Below, piece after piece: positions 24,282 to 34,173 of a DNA stretch of 64,000 nucleotides. The stretch is from NCBI RefSeq assembly GCF_040812395.1, contig NZ_JBFNXH010000012.1, positions 118,552 through 182,551 of the forward strand, read 5' to 3'. Below the pieces are notes generated by a model that was not told the origin of the DNA, did no database searches, and saw nothing but the letters and a program-made list of their open reading frames with translations. Numbering within the stretch: the stretch's first letter is position 1; each line of letters opens with the position of its first letter. Source of the stretch: Paenibacillus_E sp040812395. GTDB taxonomy: Bacteria > Bacillota > Bacilli > Paenibacillales > NBRC-103111. The position numbers and the translations under genes were made by a program.

Positions 24282-27200
24282 CTAGACCATACTCAGCGAT
24301 GCTTGTTCCAGGCATTCATTCAACTTTGCGCTCAAAACTTCGACATTCGGTTCGGTCATGATCGTCACGTGATCGCCAGGAATCGTGTACGATTCAACCG
24401 CCTGGGTGCAAAACTCGCTCCATCCCGCCGTTGCATCCTCCTCATCGATCATTTGCTTCAGCACATCTTCCTGTCCTTTCTGCTCGGATTGAAACAAGGC
24501 CAGCTTGCCGGAGAAACGAGAGTTCGGCTCGTACTTGCGAATCGCATTCAGATGAATGCGGAACAGGTTGAGCAGATCGCGAACTTGTTCAATGTCCGCA
24601 TGAGGTAAAGCGAAATTCATGCCTTGCACCCGCTCTAGGACATATTTCAATTGCTCATCCGCTTCAAGCGTCTGAAGGTGGTCGTAAGACAACTCCACCG
24701 ATCGGCCATAAAGCCGTTCCATCTCGCGGATCATAATGTTGAGAAACTCCGCGTTGCCCATCTCGGGAATTTGTCGTGTGAAGCTTGGCGCCGGCGTGTC
24801 AATAACCGCGAGCATGGCAACTTCCTGGCCTGAATTCATTAACTGCCTGGCAATTTCGAAAGCAACGGTTCCGCCGAAGGACCATCCGCCTACATGATAC
24901 GGCCCCTTTTCTTGCACGGTTCGTATCGCGTCAACATAGTGCGACGCCATGGCTTCGATCCGTTCGCAATGCGACCAGTCTCCGTATAAGGCCGGTGACT
25001 GCAAGGCATAAAAGGGTCGATCTTCTGCCATATGACGCGAGAGGTCAGCGTAACAGAGAACATTGCCGCCTGTCGGATGAATCATAAACAACGGCGGCTT
25101 GGTGCCGTCCGAACGAATGGCAACAAGAGGCGAATGCAGGATCTGCTCCTTATTTTGCCTAATGATGGCGGCTAAATGCTCCACAGTAGTCCCCTCAAAA
25201 AGCGTGGACATAGGAAGAGTCTGGCCGAACTTCTCTTTCAATTGTGCCATGATGCGTACGGCAATAAGCGAGTGTCCGCCGATTGCAAAGAAGTTATCCG
25301 TAACGCCTACCGGGCTTATTTCCAAAACATCCTCCCAGATTTTCGCAATTTGCAGCTCGATAACATCGCGTGGAGGCACAAAAGCCATTTCCGTATCGCT
25401 GCCGATCATTTCTGCGGAAGGCAAGGCTTTGCGATCGATCTTGCCGTTCGCCGTCATCGGCATGGCATTCAAGAATAGAATCGCCGAGGGAACCATATAG
25501 GCCGGCAATTTATTTTTTAACAGCTTTGTTAACTGCGGAAGAAGCTGGCTGTTCATTTTTTCCTGAAGCGGATTATTCGCATAGTGGCTCCACTCCTTCA
25601 CGGACAGATCTTTGATAGACGGTTCATACAACATAATTCCACCCGGCATATTCGCCGTCTGCGTCTGGCAGATCACCGCGTCAAAACAACCCGGTCCGCA
25701 TTCATCCGACCACGTCATTTGCACAGAAAAGCCGATTTCTTCGCAAGCCTCCCAAAAGTGCTGCGGGTCTACGCCAAGCATTGGTGATAATTCCATGCCT
25801 ATTCTCAGATCTTTGACGGTCCGCCAATCCGATGGCTGCTCCAGCATCTCCAGCGCTTGTACGTCATGAATGACGCGTGCGTTAGGCACGCCTTTCACAA
25901 GCAAGTTCTGCGGAGCTAACTGGCGCAATAAACGCGTTAAGCGAGCCAGATCAAACTGCTCTTTCCCCCACTCGATGCAAGGCATATGTGGCGGATCCTT
26001 CATGAATAATCCTCGATGGAGAAAAACATCGTAACGGAATTTGGTCAACTCGTTCTTATATTTGCCTTTCTTAAGCAGCACCTGTGTGTGGGACAATTGC
26101 GGTATAACGCGCTTTAATGCGCTAAAAAATGACGGATCAACGACCAATTCCTTCTCTTGAGCCGTTCGTTTTTTGAAACGTTTGTGTAGTTGATCGAGCG
26201 TGAAGGCCTCCTCCGACTTGGATAATTCAATTGATGCATGGAAAGTTCGCAGCAGTGGAAGCATTCTGACATCTCCCACGAAAACGGCTCCTCCCTGTCT
26301 GACCGCCCGCATCGCCCCCTCCAGAACGCGTTTGAGATAATAAATGTTCGGAAAATACTGCGCGACGGAATTGATGATGACCATATCGAATGCATCCTGT
26401 TCGATTCCGCTGAAGTCATCTGCCGTCCGGCATGTCAGACGAATCTGCTCCCGCTTTTCTTCTTTTATCCGATCATGAAGATAGTGGATGACAGATTGTG
26501 AGAAGTCTGTTCCTACATACTCGCTGCAATGCGGCGAAATCTGGAACATCAGAAGACCTGTTCCACAGCCGATCTCCAGCACCCGTTTCGGTTTCAGCGA
26601 AAGGATTCTTTCGACTGTTTCGTTTGCCCACTCCCGCATCTCTTCTGCGGGAATCGGCGAATCCGTATAGCTGCTGTTCCACCCTGCTATGTTGAAAGCG
26701 GACGTCTCGGGGGAGCTTGACTGCTCATAAATTTCATTAAATACCTGCTCCCACTCGGAAACTTTCTCATGACGGATCAGCTTCTGAGCCTCTTCGTCTT
26801 CATTCTCTTTGAGATCGGGGACGACGTAAGCGGTAATTCGTTGATCGCCAGATGTATCTTCCCTTACGATGACAAGCGCTTCTTCCACATCCGGATGTTG
26901 ATGGAGCACGGCTTCGATTTCGCCCAATTCCACACGGAACCCGCGAACTTTCACCTGATTATCCACGCGCCCCAGAAACTCGATGTTCCCGTCTGCCATG
27001 AACCGGGCTCTGTCGCCCGTCCGGTACATCTTGGCCCCTTCCCTTGCTCCGAAGAGGTCTACGACAAATCGCTCGGCCGTCAATTCCGGCGCGCCCGCAT
27101 AGCCTTCTGCCAGGCATTCTCCGCCAATGTACAGCTCACCGGCTACCCCGACCGGACAGAGGTTCAGATTCCGGTCCGCAATATAATACCGGGCATTCTG

Positions 27201-29558
27201 GATTGGTTTCCCGTACGGGATGCTCTTCTGCTCCGGATCCACATCGCCAATCCGATAAAAGTTCGACCATACCGTCGCTTCCGTTCCGCCTCCCAAGCCC
27301 ACCACTTCCGCTTGGGGGAAATACGTGCGCAGCGCATCCGGCAACTTTACCGGAATCCAGTCTCCGCTCAGAAACACGAGCCGGAGCTGGCTCCGTTTCG
27401 CCATTTCCGCTTGTCCGCCCAGGAACGGTACCACTTGCTGCAAAGCCGCCGGCGCCGAATCCCAGAATGTGATGCCGTCGTGGCATACATAATGCAGCAA
27501 CCGCTCCGGGTCTCTCACCTCATCATCATTCGCAATCCGGATCGATCCCCCCGCCGCCAACAGGCCGAAGAGATCGTACACCGATAAATCGAATCCGTAC
27601 GAGGTGATCCACAACACCCGGTCGCTAGCCCCCATTTCAAACGTTCGGTTAACCCACTCGATTAAATTGATGACCGGTTGGTGCCGCACCATCACGCCTT
27701 TGGGTGTTCCCGTCGATCCTGACGTGTAGATAATGTACGCAAGCTCGCTGGCTTCTTCCAGGTTGTCCGTGCGTTCCGCGCGAATCGCCGCTTGCTCGCG
27801 ATCCATGCAGATCCGCTGCCCGCCGTAACCGGGCAACCGCTCCGTCAGTGCCGTCTGCTTCAGCAGCACCGCTGCCTCCGCATTCTCCGCAATGTAGGCG
27901 AGCCGCTCCTCCGGATGCGTCGGATCCAGCGGCACATACGCGCCCCCCGCTTTCATAATGCCGATCAGCCCGACCACCATCTCCCACGAGCGCTCCATGC
28001 ATATCGCAACCCGGGTGCCGGGGATGACGCCATGACGGCGCAAATAACGGGCCAATCGGTTAGCCTGCTCATTCAATTCCCGGTAACTCCAGCTGCCTGT
28101 CCCCCACAGCACGGCGGGGGCCTCCGGCTGCTTGGCCGCTTGCTCCTCGAACAAGCGGTGAATGTGCTGCTCGCTTGCGTACTCCGCTGCGGTATCGTTC
28201 CACTCCGTAAGCATTTGATGCCGTTCCTCCACCGTCAAGAGCGTAAGTTCCGACAGCTTCCGTTCCGGCTCGGCCGCCATCGCTTCCAGCAACGTTTGCA
28301 GATGAGTCATCATTCGGGCAATCGTGTCATCTTCAAATCGTCCGTTGTACAATGCCTTGAACATGAGTTCAGTTCCCGGCACAATCATTAAGCTCAGCGG
28401 ATAATTCACCCATGTATGGGAAACAACGTCGCTGATCGTAATGCCCTCGCTGGATTTCACAGTGGAATTGTCTACAGGATAGTTCTCAAAGACAAGAACA
28501 CTTTCAAATAACGGTCGTCCTCTCGGCACTTCGCTCCAGCCTTGAATCTGCACCAGAGCGCTGTATTCATATTGACGCAGTTCAATTTGCTGCTCTTGAA
28601 GCCGCTTTAACCACGGCAGAAGTTCCTCCGCTGCACTAGCGTTCACACGCATCGGCAAAGTATTGATAAACAACCCTATCATAGACTCTACGCCATACAA
28701 ATTACCGGAGCGCCCGGAAACGACAGTTCCGAAAACAACATCTTCCTCACCGCTGTATTTGCTTAGCAGCAGGGCCCATGCGCCTTGAATCAGCGTATTC
28801 AGCGTAAGCTGATGATTTCGTGCCAATGACTGAATTGCCGTCGTGCTTTCAGCAGAAAGTCTGAACAGTTGTTCATGGTATTCATCCTTACCACGCTCAG
28901 CCATTTTTTCCAGCTTATCCACCCCAAATGAGGTCGGCGCCCTGAAGCCTTGCAAGTGCTCTCGCCAGTATTGCTCCGCTTTCGACATATCCTGCTGCTG
29001 CAGCCATGCAATATAATCCTGATAAGGCTGCGGCAGCTCCACATCCATATGCTTCTTTTCGCGCAAAGCTTCATAATAAGTGAAAATTTCCCTAATGATC
29101 AAAGATAACGACCAACCGTCAAGCAGCAAGTGGTGGAAGCTCCATATGAATTGATGCGAATCCTCCGACATGCGGATTAAGGTCAGGCGCATCAACGGCG
29201 CTTTAGTCAGAGGGAAGCCTTTGAATCGGTCTTGCTCAAGAAAAGCGCCCAGCTGGAGCTCCTGATCATCTTGGCTCAAATGGCTCCAATCGCGCTGATC
29301 CCAAGGAAGCTCGACGGACTGCTTAACGATCTGAAGCAATTTTTTACGCCGTTCCCATACGAATGTCCGTAAAATAGGATGTCGTTCCAGCACCGTCTCC
29401 CATGCTGATTGAAAACAGAAACTGTCAAACTTTTCGCCATGAAACACACAGGTGAACTGGACGCTGTAAACGCCAGATTCGGCATCCAGCATGCTATGGA
29501 ACAACATGCCTTCTTGCACAGGTGAAAGCGGATAAATCGTCTCGATATTTTTAGACAT
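24282..29558 (-). CDS. NRPS module 5: C-A-MT-PCP-TE, terminal
   Basis: A 1758-residue protein. The C domain (about 8-450) starts IYPLSPVQEGMLFHS, the hallmark of C domains that accept a D-residue, with HHLLLDGWS near 141. The A domain (about 460-935) has YTSGSTGTPKG near 608; residues I read as its pocket are D-L-Y-D-F-S-L-V-W-K. An S-adenosylmethionine methyltransferase (about 960-1230, VLEIGCGTGLL) is inserted between A-domain cores A8 and A10, the position of N-methyltransferases. NGKIDRKALP follows near 1375. PCP has Ser near 1430 (GGHSLI) and TE has Ser near 1560 (GWSFGG). It would add an N-methylated residue and release the chain by hydrolysis or cyclisation. The upstream module ends in an E domain, consistent with the C-domain type. 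Confidence 0.92.
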   Translation of the reverse strand: MSKNIETIYPLSPVQEGMLFHSMLDAESGVYSVQFTCVFHGEKFDSFCFQSAWETVLERHPILRTFVWERRKKLLQIVKQSVELPWDQRDWSHLSQDDQELQLGAFLEQDRFKGFPLTKAPLMRLTLIRMSEDSHQFIWSFHHLLLDGWSLSLIIREIFTYYEALREKKHMDVELPQPYQDYIAWLQQQDMSKAEQYWREHLQGFRAPTSFGVDKLEKMAERGKDEYHEQLFRLSAESTTAIQSLARNHQLTLNTLIQGAWALLLSKYSGEEDVVFGTVVSGRSGNLYGVESMIGLFINTLPMRVNASAAEELLPWLKRLQEQQIELRQYEYSALVQIQGWSEVPRGRPLFESVLVFENYPVDNSTVKSSEGITISDVVSHTWVNYPLSLMIVPGTELMFKALYNGRFEDDTIARMMTHLQTLLEAMAAEPERKLSELTLLTVEERHQMLTEWNDTAAEYASEQHIHRLFEEQAAKQPEAPAVLWGTGSWSYRELNEQANRLARYLRRHGVIPGTRVAICMERSWEMVVGLIGIMKAGGAYVPLDPTHPEERLAYIAENAEAAVLLKQTALTERLPGYGGQRICMDREQAAIRAERTDNLEEASELAYIIYTSGSTGTPKGVMVRHQPVINLIEWVNRTFEMGASDRVLWITSYGFDLSVYDLFGLLAAGGSIRIANDDEVRDPERLLHYVCHDGITFWDSAPAALQQVVPFLGGQAEMAKRSQLRLVFLSGDWIPVKLPDALRTYFPQAEVVGLGGGTEATVWSNFYRIGDVDPEQKSIPYGKPIQNARYYIADRNLNLCPVGVAGELYIGGECLAEGYAGAPELTAERFVVDLFGAREGAKMYRTGDRARFMADGNIEFLGRVDNQVKVRGFRVELGEIEAVLHQHPDVEEALVIVREDTSGDQRITAYVVPDLKENEDEEAQKLIRHEKVSEWEQVFNEIYEQSSSPETSAFNIAGWNSSYTDSPIPAEEMREWANETVERILSLKPKRVLEIGCGTGLLMFQISPHCSEYVGTDFSQSVIHYLHDRIKEEKREQIRLTCRTADDFSGIEQDAFDMVIINSVAQYFPNIYYLKRVLEGAMRAVRQGGAVFVGDVRMLPLLRTFHASIELSKSEEAFTLDQLHKRFKKRTAQEKELVVDPSFFSALKRVIPQLSHTQVLLKKGKYKNELTKFRYDVFLHRGLFMKDPPHMPCIEWGKEQFDLARLTRLLRQLAPQNLLVKGVPNARVIHDVQALEMLEQPSDWRTVKDLRIGMELSPMLGVDPQHFWEACEEIGFSVQMTWSDECGPGCFDAVICQTQTANMPGGIMLYEPSIKDLSVKEWSHYANNPLQEKMNSQLLPQLTKLLKNKLPAYMVPSAILFLNAMPMTANGKIDRKALPSAEMIGSDTEMAFVPPRDVIELQIAKIWEDVLEISPVGVTDNFFAIGGHSLIAVRIMAQLKEKFGQTLPMSTLFEGTTVEHLAAIIRQNKEQILHSPLVAIRSDGTKPPLFMIHPTGGNVLCYADLSRHMAEDRPFYALQSPALYGDWSHCERIEAMASHYVDAIRTVQEKGPYHVGGWSFGGTVAFEIARQLMNSGQEVAMLAVIDTPAPSFTRQIPEMGNAEFLNIMIREMERLYGRSVELSYDHLQTLEADEQLKYVLERVQGMNFALPHADIEQVRDLLNLFRIHLNAIRKYEPNSRFSGKLALFQSEQKGQEDVLKQMIDEEDATAGWSEFCTQAVESYTIPGDHVTIMTEPNVEVLSAKLNECLEQASLSMV

Positions 29559-29578
29559 CCCGTGTGATCCTCTCTTTC

Positions 29579-32500
29579 CTATACTTGGAATTCTTTCAGA
29601 TCATTCATGAGTGCGTCGAGGTCATTCTGATCCAGAGCCGCCTCAGGAAAATCGGAAGGCGTATATCCTCCCGCCCCGGACGATAAACAATGTTCCCCTA
29701 TTGCTCTCAGCGCATCTATGAAGCCGCCTGCCAAACGCTCAATCGTGGAGCGATTATGGATGCCTTCACTATAGTTCCAGTCCACCCGCAGTTGGCCCTC
29801 GAAAACTCTGGCGTTGATCTCAAGCAAATAAGGCCTCACCCCCCTGGCGCTTCGTTCGGAATCGCTGCTTTCCGGAGCAATCCCAAACAAACTGACGCCA
29901 TCCAGAACCTGATCGAATTGTCCCAAATAATTGAACAGCACTTCAGCGCGTCCCACATCCCGGAACATTCTTCTTGTGTCTTCATCCGCCAAATACCGCA
30001 GCAGACCGAATCCGATTCCGCCTCTCGGCACCTTCCTCACCTGTTCCTTGATGCTTTTGAGAACGTCACCCAGTCCTTCCGCTGTTCCCATATCCAACCG
30101 CAGTCTATAGATGCACGTAAACCATCCTACCGTCCGGGATACATCCAAATGCTCGAACAGCGCTTCCCGCCCGTGGCCTTCCACATCGATAACAGCCGAA
30201 CGTTTTCCCGTCCACCGCTCGAAGGCTAGCAAAAGTGCGCTCAGCAGCACTTCCTGTGTCTGGGTCTGGTAAGCTTTCGGCACCTTCTGCATGAAATCCA
30301 GCGTTTCTTCCTCGCTAAGAGCGACTGAGACGCTTCGCACGTTCTGGACCTTATTGCAGCCGTCCGGACCATCAACCGGCAGACGATCTTCTTTTTCAAG
30401 GATCTGTTTTTTCCAATAATTGAGTTCATTCCTAACGTCACCGGAGTGAGCAAATTCCACCAATTGCCCTGCCCACTGCTTGAATGAAGTCGTTTTCGAC
30501 GGAAGACGGATCTCCTCTCCTTGCCGCAGCTGCAAATAGGCGGTCTGTAAATCTTCCAGTAAAATTTGCCATGAAATCCCATCAACAACTAAATGATGGA
30601 CGGCAATCAGAAAGCGGCTTCGTTTATCTGCTCCCAATTGAAAATGTGCAGCCCGCAGCAAAGGGCCATCTGCCACATGCAGGCTCCCTTGCAACTCCTC
30701 GATAATTTCATAAAACGCTGCGCTCTGCTCGCTTTCCGAATAGTCCGAAAGGTCGATCTGATGGATCGATACTTGCTCTGTTCCACTAAAATGCTCTTGT
30801 TCCCAGCCTTCCCCCGAAGGTGTAAATCGTAGTCGAAGAACATCATGTTGCCTCACCACACGTTGCAGCGCCTGCTCCAACACGTCCAGATCGACCGCTT
30901 CCTTCACCTCCAAGATCATCGAAAGATTGAAGTGATGCGCATCCTCCAAGCCCTGTTCGAAAAACCAAATCTGAATCGGGGTCAGCGGCACATTTCCTTC
31001 AATAGAACCTTGCTCCGCCTCAACAATTACATCCGTCTTGGCAACCTTGGCCAATTCCGCAATCGTAAGATGGTGAAAGAGCTCTTTGGGCGTAAAGCTC
31101 AACCCCTTTTGCTTGGCTTTGGCAATCAGCCGAATGGCGAGAATCGAGTCTCCCCCCGACTCAAAAAAGTTGTCATGCACGCCAATCTGCTCCAGATTCA
31201 GCACCTCAGCCCAAATCTGCGCCAACGTTTCTTCTACAGGCGTACGTGGTGCAGAAAATGGCTTGTCAACAGCTATTCTGTTTCTATCCGGTTCAGGCAG
31301 TGCTCGTCGATCTATTTTCCCATTTGGCGTCAAGGGCATTTCTTTCAGTATCACAAAAGCTGCCGGTATCATATAGTCGGGTAGTTTCTCTCTAAGCTTG
31401 GTCCGCAATTGACTGAGATGAATCGATCCGTCCGCTTGCGGCGACACATAAGCGACCAATCGCTTGCTTCCTGACGTATCCTGCTGTTCGATCACAATGG
31501 CTTCGCTTACATCGGGACATTGGAACAGCGCCGCTTCGATCTCGCCTAATTCGATGCGATATCCCCGGATTTTCACTAGCCGATCGATCCGTCCCAGAAA
31601 CTCGATATTGCCGTCCGAACGGAATCGCACCCGATCCCCCGTTTTATATAGCTTGCCCGGGCCAAATGGATGATCGATGAAGGTTTCTTCGCTAAGCTCT
31701 GGCCTGTTCAAATAACCGAGTGCCAAGCCGTCCCCGCCAAGATACAGCTCGCCCGGCACGCCGATAGGCACCAGTTGCAAGTTGCGATCCAGAATATAAG
31801 CCGTGTTATTTTTTAACGGTCGGCCGATTGGAATATTCGTCTGAATCTCGCTTTCATCCCGGATTGGAAAGCAAGTTGAATACGTGGTATTCTCGGTTGG
31901 GCCGTAAACATCTATTAACTGACAGTCCAATTGCTGCAGTACCTTTTTGGCATGCAACTGCGACACGGCCTCACCCCCGGTCAACAAATGGCGGATCCCA
32001 CGCAATCCTTCCAAATGATGCTCCACCATTTGATGGAAAAGGCCGGTTGTCATAAAAAGCGTAGTAACCCCATGCAAGCGAATGGTATCTCCGATTTCCT
32101 CGAGCGATACTTCCCTGGATGGAAATATGACGACTTTTCCGCCATTCAGCAGCGGAGCCCATATTTCAAAAGTAGCCGCATCGAAAGTTACGGGAGCCAG
32201 TTGCAGGTACACCTCATCCTGCGTAAATGGCACGTAGTCTGTTCCTTTGACCAGACGCACTACGCCTTGATGCGTCACCATCACACCCTTTGGCTTTCCG
32301 GTAGAGCCAGAAGTGTACATGATGTACGCCAAGTGCCCGGCTGCGGAAGCATGCGGCAAGTTCTCGATACGCTCCTCTTCTATTAAGGAGTCCAGAACTA
32401 GCGGTTCTACTTCCAACTCGCCAAACTTGCCAAGTGCGCCTTCCTTGACCACCACCACCTGAACTTGCGTATCCTCCAACATATACCGGAGCCGTTCCTG

Positions 32501-34171
32501 CGGATCATTCGCATCCATAGGCACATAAGCGCAACCCGCTTTGAGCACGGCGAGCATGCCTACCACCATGTCTGGTGAACGTTCCAAACCTAAGCCCACC
32601 TTTTGTCCAGGCTGTACGCCAAGATGGCGCAGGCGATGGGCTAATCGATTGGCCCGCTCATTCAATTCCCGATAAGTAATTTGCTCTTCCTTGAACACGA
32701 TCGCTACCCGGTCGGGGCCTTGCGCCACTTGCTCCTCAAACAATGGATGAATGCCCGACTCCCTCGGGTAATCGGTTGCCGTATCATTCCACTCCACCAG
32801 CAGCTGCCTGCGCTCCCGCTCCGTGAGAATCGGCAGATCGCAAATCTTGCGCTCGCCCCCAGCCGCCATTTCTCCCAGCAAGGTCAACAAATGCTCCATC
32901 ATTTGGGATATCGTTTCGTGATCAAAGCGGGAAGTATCATAGAGTATTTGAAAACGTAATTCAGCGCCAGGGGTCACGATGACATTGAGCGGGTAATTCG
33001 TCTGCTCGGAGAAACGGGCCACTTCGACTTTCAAGTCGCGCAGGCTTCCTTGCAGCAATGGATCCATCGGATAATTTTCATAGACCAGCACACTTTCGAA
33101 CAAGGGTTGATCCTTCGGCGCTTCGCTCCATTTCTGAACCTCAACAAGCGGACTATATTCATACTGCTGCAATTCCATATAGCAGGATTGAATGTCTTTC
33201 AGCCAGGTAAGCATTTCGGATTGTTGAGGGATGTTGACTCGCATGGGCAAAGTGTTAATGAAGAGCCCCACCATGCTCTCCATCCCGGGCAAATCCCCCG
33301 AACGGCCGGATAGCACCGCACCGAACACCACATCTTCCTCTCCGCTGTATCGGCTCAACAGCAGCGCCCACGCCCCTTGCACAACGTTGTTTAGCGTTAA
33401 TTGATGATGACGAACCAGCTTTTGAAGCGCTTTGGTCGTATCCTCTGACAACTTCCTGACATGCTCGCCGAAGCTGCCATGCCGCTCTCCGTTCCGGGAA
33501 ATCCCCTTTGCCACAGTGAGTTCCGTCGGAACCGTGAAACCGGCAAGGTTTTTCCTCCAGTAGATTTCAGCCTGAGACAGGTCTTGCTCGTTCAACCACA
33601 TAATATAGTCCCGATACCTACGGGGCCGATCAAGATACACCTCCGTTCCTTGGCTGAATGACTCATAAAAAGCGAAAATTTCTTGCAGGATCAAGGATGA
33701 AGACCAGCCATCCAGCAACAAATGATGGAAACTCCAAGTGAAATGATAGACATGATCTGAAAGTCGAATAACGATGAACCGCATGAGCGGAGTCTGCAGC
33801 GATGGGAAGCCGTTACGCCGATCTCTTTCCAGACATACTTCAATCTCTTGATCTTGTTCTTCCGGAGACATATGCCTCCAATCTTGCTCCTCCCAATCGG
33901 GCTGAACGTTCCGATAAACAACTTGCATCGGTTCCGACGTTTCTTCCCAGAAAAAAGAAGTTCTCAATATATCATGCCGATTCACAGCTTCCTGCCATGC
34001 GCGCTGAAAGGCCGATAAATCGAATTGGCCGATTAAACGATACGACATTTGTTCAACGTACACCTCGAAAGCAGCATCGTATAGCGCATGAAAGAGAATC
34101 CCTTTTTGCGTAAAAGACAGCGGGTAAATATCCTGGATGTTTCTTTCCAAATCCTTTGCGGTCGACACCAT
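29579..34171 (-). CDS. NRPS module 4: C-A(Ile/Val-type)-PCP-E
   Basis: A 1530-residue module. C (about 10-455) starts IYPLSFTQKGILFHA, a D-accepting type, with HHLLLDGWS near 148. A (about 470-970) has core A4 FDAATFEIW and the signature I read as D-A-F-F-L-G-V-T-Y-K, close to codes for beta-branched aliphatic residues (isoleucine or valine). PCP carries GGDSI with Ser near 1009. The epimerase (about 1040-1500) shows HHLVVDGISW, VEGHGRE, VGWFTCIYR, FNYLGQFD and LEINARVFEGQL, all E-domain motifs, so the residue is delivered in D form. It starts 2 bp after the previous gene's stop and ends 20 bp before module 5, so the coupling is tight. Ile versus Val cannot be settled by eye. Confidence 0.92.
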   Translation of the reverse strand: MVSTAKDLERNIQDIYPLSFTQKGILFHALYDAAFEVYVEQMSYRLIGQFDLSAFQRAWQEAVNRHDILRTSFFWEETSEPMQVVYRNVQPDWEEQDWRHMSPEEQDQEIEVCLERDRRNGFPSLQTPLMRFIVIRLSDHVYHFTWSFHHLLLDGWSSSLILQEIFAFYESFSQGTEVYLDRPRRYRDYIMWLNEQDLSQAEIYWRKNLAGFTVPTELTVAKGISRNGERHGSFGEHVRKLSEDTTKALQKLVRHHQLTLNNVVQGAWALLLSRYSGEEDVVFGAVLSGRSGDLPGMESMVGLFINTLPMRVNIPQQSEMLTWLKDIQSCYMELQQYEYSPLVEVQKWSEAPKDQPLFESVLVYENYPMDPLLQGSLRDLKVEVARFSEQTNYPLNVIVTPGAELRFQILYDTSRFDHETISQMMEHLLTLLGEMAAGGERKICDLPILTERERRQLLVEWNDTATDYPRESGIHPLFEEQVAQGPDRVAIVFKEEQITYRELNERANRLAHRLRHLGVQPGQKVGLGLERSPDMVVGMLAVLKAGCAYVPMDANDPQERLRYMLEDTQVQVVVVKEGALGKFGELEVEPLVLDSLIEEERIENLPHASAAGHLAYIMYTSGSTGKPKGVMVTHQGVVRLVKGTDYVPFTQDEVYLQLAPVTFDAATFEIWAPLLNGGKVVIFPSREVSLEEIGDTIRLHGVTTLFMTTGLFHQMVEHHLEGLRGIRHLLTGGEAVSQLHAKKVLQQLDCQLIDVYGPTENTTYSTCFPIRDESEIQTNIPIGRPLKNNTAYILDRNLQLVPIGVPGELYLGGDGLALGYLNRPELSEETFIDHPFGPGKLYKTGDRVRFRSDGNIEFLGRIDRLVKIRGYRIELGEIEAALFQCPDVSEAIVIEQQDTSGSKRLVAYVSPQADGSIHLSQLRTKLREKLPDYMIPAAFVILKEMPLTPNGKIDRRALPEPDRNRIAVDKPFSAPRTPVEETLAQIWAEVLNLEQIGVHDNFFESGGDSILAIRLIAKAKQKGLSFTPKELFHHLTIAELAKVAKTDVIVEAEQGSIEGNVPLTPIQIWFFEQGLEDAHHFNLSMILEVKEAVDLDVLEQALQRVVRQHDVLRLRFTPSGEGWEQEHFSGTEQVSIHQIDLSDYSESEQSAAFYEIIEELQGSLHVADGPLLRAAHFQLGADKRSRFLIAVHHLVVDGISWQILLEDLQTAYLQLRQGEEIRLPSKTTSFKQWAGQLVEFAHSGDVRNELNYWKKQILEKEDRLPVDGPDGCNKVQNVRSVSVALSEEETLDFMQKVPKAYQTQTQEVLLSALLLAFERWTGKRSAVIDVEGHGREALFEHLDVSRTVGWFTCIYRLRLDMGTAEGLGDVLKSIKEQVRKVPRGGIGFGLLRYLADEDTRRMFRDVGRAEVLFNYLGQFDQVLDGVSLFGIAPESSDSERSARGVRPYLLEINARVFEGQLRVDWNYSEGIHNRSTIERLAGGFIDALRAIGEHCLSSGAGGYTPSDFPEAALDQNDLDALMNDLKEFQV

Positions 34172-34173
34172 GA

